A model generated the notes under the pieces. The model was not told the origin of the DNA. It did not search any database and worked only from the letters and a program-made list of their open reading frames with translations. Positions 18,201-24,867 of a DNA stretch of 32,549 nt are shown piece after piece. A program made the translations under genes and the position numbers. The DNA comes from Acidobacteriota bacterium (GTDB lineage Bacteria > Acidobacteriota > JAAYUB01), in the NCBI GenBank assembly GCA_012517875.1, contig JAAYUB010000121.1:1-32549 (forward strand), written 5' to 3'. The first letter of the stretch is position 1, and each line of letters starts with the position of its first letter.

Positions 18201-18734
18201 GACCAGATCACCGAGAACCTGATCGACAAGCGGGTGCGGGTCGGGTGCGTCCTCAGTGAATTGCGGTACAAGAAGACGATGAAGAACCGGGAGCAGATGT
18301 GTGTGGGGTTGCTCGAAGACCTCACCGGCACAATCGATTTCGTGGTGTTCCCGAAGGTGTTTGAAGCGCACGAGAAGCTGATCCAGCCGGATCGACCGCT
18401 GCTGGCCATCGGTGTGGTGGACCAGGAGGAGAACGGCAACCTGAAGGTGGTGGTCCGGGAATTGTATCCGCTGGAGGACGCCAAGGACCTGCAGGTCAGC
18501 CTGATCCGGCTTGAGTTGGATTTGGAGCGGATCTCGGAACAGAACGCCGTGGAACTCGCCGACCTGCTGGCCACCCAGAAAGGCGAGTGCGGCGTGGAGA
18601 TCCTCCTGCGACGACCGGGGACCGGCGTCGCCTGGCTGGAGGCGAACGAGTTTTTCAAGATCCGGTGGTCGGCGGAACTCAAGCTCCAGATCGAAGCCCT
18701 GACATATCCGGGCGCCGTGCAGTACATCGCCTGA
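15246..18734 (+). CDS. dnaE: DNA polymerase III alpha subunit
   Basis: This is the replicative DNA polymerase, a cytoplasmic C-family polymerase. The 1,162 residues match the usual DnaE length. In order: PHP domain starting FVHLHVHTDYSLLDG, palm with GPGRGSAAGSL and catalytic PDIDIDF near residue 408, the third catalytic aspartate in KMDFLGL near 565, fingers, a helix-hairpin-helix region, and an OB fold (RVRVGCVLSELR near 995) followed by a short C-terminal domain. PHP histidines and aspartates appear intact. ATG 15246 has GGAG about eleven bases upstream and lies 25 bases after the glmS-like gene, so the two may be co-transcribed. Confidence 0.98.
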   Translation: MSQPFVHLHVHTDYSLLDGACAIDRLVAKAAASKMPALAITDHGNLYGAVQFYEKAKKVGIKPIIGSEVYIVSGSRHEKTRASEDSFHLILLVKDRDGYQNLCRLVSLSYLEGFYYRPRIDFELLRRHSRGLIGLSACLAGEIPTCIMAGNEAGAEAAARRYAEIFGDGNFYLELQDHGLPNQAPVNEALVALSRRTGIPLVATNDCHYLEPADALAHEVLVCIQTGKLLADENRMEFQSKEFYVKTADEMAARFGHVPEALANTLQVAERCQFEFDLQSRYYPRFDIPTGSTIDEYFEAVTRAGFAERLKSIEADIAAGRTRHTLDEYQQRLEYEIGVIKRQDFSSYFLIVWDFIRQARERGIAVGPGRGSAAGSLVAYSLRITDLDPLRYDLLFERFLNPERISPPDIDIDFCARRREEVIRYVTEKYGKDCVCQIVTFGTMKARAVVRDVGRVLGMSYTDVDRIAKLIPMELNITLERALQEEPRLQETIDAMAERNPEVLRLIDISRRLEGLSRHSSIHAAGVVIAPQPLVDIIPVATRGEGEVLTQYNMKDIEKLGFLKMDFLGLITLTVIQDTLRMIQINHGLELDIDHIPLDDAPTYQIFCEGRTAGIFQFESSGMRNYLRQLKPSRIEDLIAMNALYRPGPIKGKMVDDFIRRKNGESVSQYTVPELEPILKDTYGVIAYQEQVMQIVSRLAGFTPGEADTLRKAMGKKQQDVMNKMEGKFVTGSIERGIKPNKAKELYELMRGFGEYGFNKSHSAAYAWVAYQTAFLKAHYPNEFMAALLTSEKNDTKKVVKYISECKQMGIRILPPSVNQSELDFLPTREGIRFGLGALKNVGETAILQILGARRTGGPFRSLSDFCCRVDLRQVNSRVLESMIKAGVFDEVGRSRAQLMQGLERTMAFAQNRQRDRNLGQKSLFGGMDGGDDAALAGPEPEADVPEWDEKTILSFEKEIMGFYISGHPLNTYAEFIGKYTDCTLDQITENLIDKRVRVGCVLSELRYKKTMKNREQMCVGLLEDLTGTIDFVVFPKVFEAHEKLIQPDRPLLAIGVVDQEENGNLKVVVRELYPLEDAKDLQVSLIRLELDLERISEQNAVELADLLATQKGECGVEILLRRPGTGVAWLEANEFFKIRWSAELKLQIEALTYPGAVQYIA

Positions 18735-18747
18735 GCCGGCAGTGGCG

Positions 18748-18763
18748 GACCGGCTCGCCGGTC
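18748..18763 (+). terminator. Short GC hairpin after dnaE, possible terminator
   Basis: GACCGG and CCGGTC pair around a CTCG loop, 14 bases after the dnaE stop. No T-run follows, so it may only stabilise the 3' end. The next gene has its own promoter, which fits a transcript boundary here. Confidence 0.3.
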
Positions 18764-18804
18764 GTTGCAGCCGGCCCTTCCAACCGACGCCCATCTCCGG
18801 TCCG

Positions 18805-18813
18805 TGATATAAT
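18805..18813 (+). promoter_or_regulatory. Extended -10 promoter, leaderless arrangement
   Basis: TGA followed directly by a perfect TATAAT (18808-18813) forms an extended -10 element. Six bases later comes the ATG at 18820, so the mRNA would start at or next to the start codon. No convincing -35 is present, as is common with extended -10 promoters. The same -10-to-ATG spacing occurs at the SYLF gene. Confidence 0.55.
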
Positions 18814-18819
18814 CCGGAT

Positions 18820-19737
18820 ATGCCCGTCCCGCCCGCACTCATGCTCGGAGTGTGCGCTGCCGCGCTGGTCTTGGCGTTCCTGCTGGATCTGCTCATCGCA
18901 TCGCGCCTGCGGGGACATCTGCGTCGGGAGTTGGACCCCGCCGGGCCGGCCGACCGAGCGGAAGAAGAGCCGGCCGGCGACCAGCGAATCGCCGGCCGGG
19001 CCGTGACCGTATCCGGCACACCGGAACCGCTGATGCTGCTGTTGGCGCTGGCCATGCGTCCGTCAATCCCGCTCGACATACTGCTGGCCGTGCGCCGGGT
19101 TTGTTTGAAAGTGCCCGGTCTGGCGGCGGCGTGCCGGATGGCACCTTTTGGTCCGCTGTTCGAGCTGATGTTTGTGGCTGTGACTGCGGGACTGTTGGGC
19201 GTGCACGGATGGAGCGAGACCTTCCGACACGCGATGCTGTTCCTGGCGTGCGCCTGGCCGCTGGGGTGGGTGTCCTGGCAAGACGCGGGGAGCTCCATCT
19301 CTCCGGATATCTTCACCGTTGGCGGGACCATCGCCGGATTCGCCGCCGCTTGCGCATCGCCATCGCGGGGATTGCCCGCCGGTTTGCTGGAGGCGCCCCT
19401 CGACGCCCTGGCCGGTGCCGTCCTGCTGGGCGGTGGTGGCTGGCTGGTCGGTTGGTTGTACAAACGACGTCGGGGCAGCGAAGGTCTGGGTTTCGGCGCC
19501 GTCAAGGCCATGATGATGACCGGGGCGTTCTGGGGCGTGGTGGGCGGCTGCGCCTGCACGTTCATCGCTTCATGCACCGGTTCTCTGATCGGACTCGGCA
19601 TCATGGCGCTGCGCCGCGGCAGGATCTCGGGCGAGATTCCGTTCACGCCGCTGCTGATGCTGGCTGGGCTTGTCTGGGCGTTTGTCGGCTGGGCCGTGAT
19701 GGTTTGGTACGTCTCGCTGCCGTCGATCGGGCCATGA
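18820..19737 (+). CDS. A24 prepilin peptidase-like membrane protein lacking the second catalytic Asp
   Basis: Prepilin peptidases are aspartyl membrane proteases that cleave type IV pilin leaders using two aspartates. The 305-residue protein has about seven hydrophobic segments. The first catalytic motif is present (WQDAGSSISPD, D155, followed by a membrane helix). The second motif, normally GxGDxK, reads GFGAVK: alanine 227, codon GCC at 19498-19500. The N-terminal part has no CxxC zinc-binding methylase domain; it is a membrane segment plus a charged, proline-rich linker (about residues 30-65). It is therefore likely to be proteolytically inactive or to have changed function. No pilin or secretion genes are adjacent. 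The family call rests on the first motif and topology and is not certain. Confidence 0.62.
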   Translation: MPVPPALMLGVCAAALVLAFLLDLLIASRLRGHLRRELDPAGPADRAEEEPAGDQRIAGRAVTVSGTPEPLMLLLALAMRPSIPLDILLAVRRVCLKVPGLAAACRMAPFGPLFELMFVAVTAGLLGVHGWSETFRHAMLFLACAWPLGWVSWQDAGSSISPDIFTVGGTIAGFAAACASPSRGLPAGLLEAPLDALAGAVLLGGGGWLVGWLYKRRRGSEGLGFGAVKAMMMTGAFWGVVGGCACTFIASCTGSLIGLGIMALRRGRISGEIPFTPLLMLAGLVWAFVGWAVMVWYVSLPSIGP

Positions 19738-19788
19738 TAGCCGATGAAAGGCCCCCTGCTTGACGACCGGAATGCTCGCGAGGTGCCC

Positions 19789-21354
19789 ATGAGTTGCAGC
19801 CACCGTGCGCGTGCCGCCGTCCTGCTGCTTGCCGTGCTGGTATCCGGATGCGCCTCCGATGACTCCCGGTTGACCCTCGACGGCCGCTCCGAAGTGGTCA
19901 TCGCCACGGCCACGGGGCCAATGGACCTGGACCTGCACAGCAACTCCGAGGAGATCACCAACACCATTTGCTTTCACCTCTTTGATCCGTTGGTCTTCTT
20001 GGATCGCAATTTCAAAGTGATTCCCTGGGTGGCCGCGTCCTGGCGCAACCCGGACCCCGTCACCTGGATCATCAATCTCCGGCCCGACATCGTGTTTCAC
20101 GACGGCAGCCGGCTCACCGCCCGCGACGTGGTGTACAGCTTCGAGCGCATCTTGAGCCTGCCCGGCTCGCCGCGCAAGCCGTTCCTCGTCAACATCCAGT
20201 CGTTCCAGGTGCTGGACGACACCACCATCCGCGTGGTGACGCGCCAACCCTACATGCCGCTCATGTCGAAGCTGGCACAGATCCTGATCGTGCCCGAGCG
20301 GTTCTACCGCAGCAAGAGCGCCGAGTTCCTGCAGTTCAATCCCGTGGGCTCGGGACCCTATCGGCTGGAGCGCTACGAGCGCAACCGTGAAATCACGCTG
20401 CGGGCCACCCGCCGGCACTGGCGGTCCACGCCGCTGTTCGAGACGGTCCGCTTCCGGATTATCGGCGACAACGTCCGGCGCACGCGCCAGCTGCTGGCCG
20501 GGCAGGTCGATTTTGTCAAGGACCCTGATCCCTCGGTCATGCCGGAGATCCAGGCGGCGGCCGATTACCGGACCAATATCGTGACCGGCATCCGGCTCAT
20601 CTATATTGGCCTGACCTGCAAACCCACGCTGACCGGCGGTGCGCCCAATCCGTTCGTGCACCCGGAGATCCGCCGGGCGGTGTCCATGGCCGTCAACCGG
20701 GACACGCTCTGCCGCCAGACCATGAGCGACCTGGCCGAGCCGGCGCGACAACTCGTGTCGCCGCTGGTGTTCGGTTATGCCGACAAGGTGTCCATCCCGC
20801 CGTACAATCCGTCCGGAGCGCTGGAAATCCTGAAGCGGCATCGGTTTCCGTTCGACCACGAGTTTCCCTTGTACTACCCCGCCCATAAGTACTTCCGGAT
20901 TCGGGAGACGGTGATGGAATGCAGCCGGCACCTCGCGGCGGTGGGGATCCGCACCCGGCCGATGCCCATCCCGTTCGATTCCTTCCTGTCGAGTCTGCCC
21001 AACCGGGAATACGACTGCTTCGTTTCCGGGTGGCTGGCCATATCCGGCGATAGCTCCGATTTTTTCGAAAACTGCTTCCACTCGGGCCGGGGGAATCCCA
21101 ATTTCGGTTTTTACAATCCGGTCGGCTACAACAATCCGGCGATGGACCTGCTCATCGAACGCAGCACCCAGACCGCCGACCGAGAACAACGCCTGGCGGT
21201 GCTCCAGCAAATCATGGGCAAGTGCGTGGAGGAGATGGTCTGGATCCCGCTCTACTTCCTCCGGGACGGCTATGCCTACCGGCGGGACATCGTCTGGCAA
21301 CCCCGTTACGACCGCTATGTTCTGGCGATGCAAATGAGTGTCGCGGACGAGTGA
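19789..21354 (+). CDS. ABC transporter substrate-binding lipoprotein, family 5
   Basis: Family-5 binding proteins (DppA/OppA/NikA type) deliver peptides or other solutes to an ABC permease. The protein starts with a lipoprotein signal: arginines, a hydrophobic stretch and lipobox VSGC at C21. The family pattern follows: LFDPLVFLDRNFKVIPWVAASW, IINLRPDIVFHDGSRLTARDVVYSF, FNPVGSGPYRLERYERN, and a C-terminal IMGKCVEEMVWIPLYF stretch. The length, about 521 residues, is usual. I start at ATG 19789 because the signal peptide then begins properly and AGGTG lies nearby; the open frame begins at ATG 19744. No permease or ATPase gene is adjacent, so it is an orphan whose partners lie elsewhere. Confidence 0.87.
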   Translation: MSCSHRARAAVLLLAVLVSGCASDDSRLTLDGRSEVVIATATGPMDLDLHSNSEEITNTICFHLFDPLVFLDRNFKVIPWVAASWRNPDPVTWIINLRPDIVFHDGSRLTARDVVYSFERILSLPGSPRKPFLVNIQSFQVLDDTTIRVVTRQPYMPLMSKLAQILIVPERFYRSKSAEFLQFNPVGSGPYRLERYERNREITLRATRRHWRSTPLFETVRFRIIGDNVRRTRQLLAGQVDFVKDPDPSVMPEIQAAADYRTNIVTGIRLIYIGLTCKPTLTGGAPNPFVHPEIRRAVSMAVNRDTLCRQTMSDLAEPARQLVSPLVFGYADKVSIPPYNPSGALEILKRHRFPFDHEFPLYYPAHKYFRIRETVMECSRHLAAVGIRTRPMPIPFDSFLSSLPNREYDCFVSGWLAISGDSSDFFENCFHSGRGNPNFGFYNPVGYNNPAMDLLIERSTQTADREQRLAVLQQIMGKCVEEMVWIPLYFLRDGYAYRRDIVWQPRYDRYVLAMQMSVADE

Positions 21355-21374
21355 GCCGGCCTTCCGTGGCTGCG

Positions 21375-21383
21375 TGCTATAAT
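21375..21383 (+). promoter_or_regulatory. Extended -10 promoter upstream of the DUF6599 gene
   Basis: TGC precedes a perfect TATAAT (21378-21383), an extended -10 element, and no -35 is clear. It lies just after the stop of the binding-protein gene and gives a leader of about 58 bases before ATG 21449. Confidence 0.45.
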
Positions 21384-21448
21384 GATCCCGCTCGACCCCT
21401 GCCGTTTCCGCGCCGGCGATCCGTCCAATCCTGCGGGTGGGTGGGTAT

Positions 21449-22399
21449 ATGCATCTGTCCTTCAAACAAGCCGCGGGCGTTGTAGCCCTGGTCCTCGTTC
21501 TGGCTGCCGTGTTGTTGGTCTGGCGGGGCCGCGGCCGACTGACCGCCGACAGTGGTGATATCGACGATCCGCTCGCCGGGGTGCGGGACCGGTTGCCCCA
21601 AACCGTGGGCGCCTGGCGGGCCGAGGCGCCCGACCGGGAGTACGACCCCGACTCGATCTTCAGCTACATTGACGGGGCGGGCGAGGTGTACCGGGCCTTT
21701 GACATGCAGCGCTGCCTCTCGCGTCGTTACAACCGGCCGGGCGGTCCGGCGCTGGTCTTGGACCTGTTCGTCATGGCCACACCGGCCGATGCCCTGGGTG
21801 TGTTCACTCACGACCTCGACGGCGAACCGGCGGGGATCGGCGAGGACTCCCGCTACCGTCCGGGGTGGCTGTGTTTCTGGCAGGGCCGGCTTTACGCGTC
21901 GATCTATGCGGAGGCCGAGGCCGACGGTGTCCGGGAGGCGGTGCGCCAACTCGGGGCGGCGACGGCCGCCCTCGTCCCCCCGGCCGGGACCCGGCCGCCC
22001 ATTCTCGCCGCGCTGCCGGCGCCCGGGCTGGACGCGGGACGCATCCGCTATTTCCACCACCCCGTCATCCTGAGCGCCCACTACTTTCTGGCCAATGTGA
22101 ATCTACTGCGGCTGGGGCCCGGCACGGCGGCCGTGCTGGCCGATTACCGGCGTGGCGGGAGCGACGCCAAGCTCCTGGTGGTGGAGTACGCCACCGTCAC
22201 CGAGGCGGAGCGCGCCGTGACCGATTTTCTGGCCGCCTATCTGCCCGAAGGGCAGGCCGGCGCGGCGACCCGTCTGGAGAACGACCGGTGGGCCGGGGCG
22301 CAACGGGCGGATCGGCGGTTGGCGGTGGTGCTCGAAGCGAGCGACGCCGACACCACCGAGGCCCTGCTGCGGGAATCTCTTTCCGGAGGCGGACAATGA
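21449..22399 (+). CDS. DUF6599-type membrane-anchored protein
   Basis: The 316-residue product has an N-terminal hydrophobic anchor (about residues 6-24). An extracytoplasmic region follows with SIFSYIDGAGEVYRAFDMQRCLSR near residue 70 and LVLDLFVMATPADALGVFTHD near 105, the pattern I associate with DUF6599 proteins. Their function is unknown. ATG 21449 follows a GGGTGGGTGGG stretch; GTG 21437 in the same frame would add four residues. Its stop overlaps the start of the DUF362 gene (ATGA at 22396-22399), so the two are translationally coupled and probably act together. Confidence 0.72.
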   Translation: MHLSFKQAAGVVALVLVLAAVLLVWRGRGRLTADSGDIDDPLAGVRDRLPQTVGAWRAEAPDREYDPDSIFSYIDGAGEVYRAFDMQRCLSRRYNRPGGPALVLDLFVMATPADALGVFTHDLDGEPAGIGEDSRYRPGWLCFWQGRLYASIYAEAEADGVREAVRQLGAATAALVPPAGTRPPILAALPAPGLDAGRIRYFHHPVILSAHYFLANVNLLRLGPGTAAVLADYRRGGSDAKLLVVEYATVTEAERAVTDFLAAYLPEGQAGAATRLENDRWAGAQRADRRLAVVLEASDADTTEALLRESLSGGGQ

Positions 22400-23304
22400 C
22401 CCCATCTTCCTGGACCATCACCCGTCGCGATCTGATCCGGACCGGGGCACTGGCGGTCGCCGCCGGGACGTTGGGTCTGCCCTTGCCGGGAGCGCCGCCG
22501 GCCGCCTCAACGCCCCGGAGCCGGGTGGTGCTGGCGCGGGACCCGGCCGTGTTCGACGCGAGCGGCAGGATCGTCAGCGAACGACTGGAAACCCTGCTGG
22601 ACCAGGCTGTCTGCAACCTGTTCGGTGTCCGGGATGTCCGGAACGCGCCGGACGCCTGGCGGCAGATCGCCGGGCCGAAGGACGTTGTGGGAATCAAGAG
22701 CAACGTCTGGCAGTTCCTGCCCACGCCGAAGGAACTGGAGAGCGCCATCCGCCGCCGGCTGGAGGCGGCGGGCGTGGCCCCGGAAGACATCGCCGTGGAC
22801 GATCGGGGCGTGCTGAAAAACAATGTGTTTCGGCGGGCGACGGTCCTGGTCAATATCCGCACGGCGCGCACCCACCACTGGTCCGGGTTGGGCACGTGCC
22901 TGAAGAACTATATCATGTTCGTCCCGGACCCGTGGTCGTACCATCCCAATGCCTGCGAGAACCTCGGCGCCCTCTGGCAACTGCCGTTGGTCAAGGGGAA
23001 GACCCGCCTCAACATCCTGGTGATGCTCACCCCGCTTTTCCACGGCATCGGGCCGCATCACTTCAGCGCCACCTACACCTGGCCGTATGCCGGACTGGTG
23101 GTGGGCCGCGATCCGGTGTCCGTGGACAGCGTCGGTGCCCGGATCATACAGGCCAGGCGGTTGGGGTATTTCAAGGAAGAGCGGCCCATCAGCCCGCCGC
23201 CCCTGCACATCGCCACTGCCGATACCAAGTTTGGTCTGGGCCCCAGCACCATGGACCGCATCGAACTCGTCCGGTTGGGTGCAACCGACGGGTCGTTGAT
23301 CTGA
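22396..23304 (+). CDS. Tat-exported DUF362 protein
   Basis: The 302-residue protein starts with a twin-arginine signal (TRRDLIRTGALAVAAGTLG), so it is probably exported folded, perhaps with a cofactor. The DUF362 region includes VVGIKSNVWQFLPT near residue 98 and RTHHWSGLGTCLKNYIMF near residue 160. No ferredoxin-like CxxCxxC cluster is present, unlike DUF362 proteins fused to 4Fe-4S domains. ATG 22396 has GGAGG six bases upstream. The open frame extends back into the DUF6599 gene, but that part is a shadow frame. The biochemical function is unknown; a redox role is inferred only from Tat export and distant relatives. Confidence 0.78.
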   Translation: MTPSSWTITRRDLIRTGALAVAAGTLGLPLPGAPPAASTPRSRVVLARDPAVFDASGRIVSERLETLLDQAVCNLFGVRDVRNAPDAWRQIAGPKDVVGIKSNVWQFLPTPKELESAIRRRLEAAGVAPEDIAVDDRGVLKNNVFRRATVLVNIRTARTHHWSGLGTCLKNYIMFVPDPWSYHPNACENLGALWQLPLVKGKTRLNILVMLTPLFHGIGPHHFSATYTWPYAGLVVGRDPVSVDSVGARIIQARRLGYFKEERPISPPPLHIATADTKFGLGPSTMDRIELVRLGATDGSLI

Positions 23305-23311
23305 TCCGGCG

Positions 23312-24037
23312 ATGGGCTTCGTTTATCCCTTCCCCTTCACCTGCCGGCCGGCCCGCTTTCTGCGCCGGCTCAACCGGTTCGTGGTGGAAGCGGAACTGGA
23401 CGGCCATGCCGTGTCGGCCCACCTCCACGATCCGGGCCGGCTGACGGAGATCTTGACGCCCGGGGCGGAAATCTTTCTGCGTCCCACCGAGGACGCCCGC
23501 CGTCGAACGCCGTTCACCGTGGCGCTGGCCCGGACGGACAATGTCCTGGTCTCGGTGGACACCTCGCTGCCCAACCGCTTTCTCGACCGCTGCCTCCGGG
23601 CGGGAGCCCTGTACGAGTTCCGCGACTACATCGTGGCACGCCGGGAGGCGCCGTACGGCCGCAGCCGGTTCGACTTCCATCTCATGGCCGCGGGCGTGGA
23701 CATGCTCTTGGAGGTGAAGTCGGTCACGCTGGTCCGGGACGGCCGTGCGTTGTTTCCCGACGCACCGACGCGCCGGGGGGCGCGCCATGTCGAGGAGCTG
23801 GCGGCGGCCGCCCGGTCGGGCTTCGTCGGCACGGTGCTGTTCCTCGTGCAGCGGCCCGACGCCGCCGCACTGAGTCCCCACTGGGCCGTGGATCCGGCAT
23901 TCGCCCGGGCCTTGACGCACGGGTTCCGGCAGGGGCTGGAGATCCTCGCCTACACGTGCCGTGTCTCGCTGGACGGGATGGCGCTGGACCGGCGGATCCC
24001 GGTGGACCTCCACTTTGACGGAGAGGCGCCCGCCTGA
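23312..24037 (+). CDS. sfsA: SfsA family DNA/RNA nuclease
   Basis: SfsA was first described as a sugar-fermentation stimulation protein and has an OB-like N-terminal domain plus a PD-(D/E)XK nuclease fold. The 241 residues match the family. HLHDPGRLTEIL near residue 36, RSRFDFHL near 115 and LLEVKSVTL near 132 are the family signatures; the latter two carry the D and ExK nuclease residues. APTRRGARHVEEL follows, as in other SfsA proteins. Start ATG 23312 is seven bases after the DUF362 stop. Its stop overlaps the sigma-factor ATG by one base (TGATG). Confidence 0.95.
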   Translation: MGFVYPFPFTCRPARFLRRLNRFVVEAELDGHAVSAHLHDPGRLTEILTPGAEIFLRPTEDARRRTPFTVALARTDNVLVSVDTSLPNRFLDRCLRAGALYEFRDYIVARREAPYGRSRFDFHLMAAGVDMLLEVKSVTLVRDGRALFPDAPTRRGARHVEELAAAARSGFVGTVLFLVQRPDAAALSPHWAVDPAFARALTHGFRQGLEILAYTCRVSLDGMALDRRIPVDLHFDGEAPA

Positions 24038-24822
24038 TGTCCGACGCCGCACCCGGCACCTGCCCCTCCACCTACCGCTATCCCGAAGCGGCGTTTGGCG
24101 ACTACCTGCGCGCCCGCGGACTCCTGCTCCGGGAACTGTCACCGGAGCGTTTGCAGGAATTGCACCTGGCGGCGGGCTGCGCGGCCGGGGACCCGGCGGC
24201 CTGGGATGCGTTCTTCCGGGAGTACCGTTCATTCCTGCGGCACGTGGCCGGGCGGCTCACCGGTCAGCCAGCCGATGCCGATGATCTGGTGTCCCAGGTG
24301 ATCGAAGGGCTGATGGCCGGCGGCAAGATGGCCCGCTATTCGGGTCGCGGTTCGTTCCGCGGCTGGCTGCGGGCGGTGACCGCCCACCTGTTTCTGGACG
24401 GGCAGCGGCGCCGGCGGCACATGCGGTGGGAATCGTTGGAGAACAAAGCGGATCGCGCCGCGACCGAAGTCGCGCCGGACAACGAGTGCGAGCAGTATTT
24501 CCACCCAAGGTTTCTGAACGAGCTGGCCGACGGTCTGGCCGGCGCGCTGCGGGCGCTGCCGCAAGTCAAGGCGGCCTTCCTGAACATGTATTACTTCCAG
24601 GGCCTGACCCTGGCTGAGGCGGCGGCCGAGCTGGCGGTGCACGAGTCCACCGCCAGCCGGTGGAACGCCGCCATCGTCGATGAGCTGCAGCGGCGCATGG
24701 ACCGGTTCCTGCGCCGCGACAAGGGCTGGACGGCGGCTGATGTGGCTGATTTCATGGAGCGCTGCCTCGGCTACCTGGCGGGGCGGCTGGAAAAACTGCG
24801 CCGGTCGCTGCTGCCGGATTGA
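24037..24822 (+). CDS. ECF-type RNA polymerase sigma factor
   Basis: The 261-residue protein has a sigma region 2 (about residues 55-125: ADADDLVSQVIEGLMAG, SFRGWLRAVTAHLFLDGQRRRRH). It also has a sigma region 4 (about 178-235: LRALPQVKAAFLNMYYFQGLTLAEAAAEL, then a DNA-recognition helix with HESTASRW). An acidic linker joins them. There is an extra N-terminal segment of about 50 residues and a C-terminal tail, so it is longer than a minimal ECF sigma. It overlaps sfsA by one base, and the gene 45 bases downstream encodes a zinc-finger anti-sigma-like protein, its likely partner. No autoregulated promoter is visible at this junction. Confidence 0.9.
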   Translation: MSDAAPGTCPSTYRYPEAAFGDYLRARGLLLRELSPERLQELHLAAGCAAGDPAAWDAFFREYRSFLRHVAGRLTGQPADADDLVSQVIEGLMAGGKMARYSGRGSFRGWLRAVTAHLFLDGQRRRRHMRWESLENKADRAATEVAPDNECEQYFHPRFLNELADGLAGALRALPQVKAAFLNMYYFQGLTLAEAAAELAVHESTASRWNAAIVDELQRRMDRFLRRDKGWTAADVADFMERCLGYLAGRLEKLRRSLLPD

Positions 24823-24867
24823 GCTCCGGCGTGCAAGTCCGACGCCCGGGGTGCGTCTATAGGGTGT

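Noticed and set aside
15357-19967. Two long minus-strand open frames (15357-17582 and 17829-19967) opposite dnaE and the prepilin-peptidase-like gene
   Set aside because: dnaE on the plus strand is complete with all catalytic motifs; the opposite frames are low in complexity and match no family.
19570-21465. Long minus-strand open frame opposite the family-5 binding protein
   Set aside because: The plus-strand gene has a signal peptide, lipobox and family motifs; the minus frame has none.
21865-22395. N-terminal extension of the DUF362 frame into the DUF6599 gene
   Set aside because: The added sequence is arginine/glycine-rich shadow; the Tat signal and GGAGG mark the true start at 22396.
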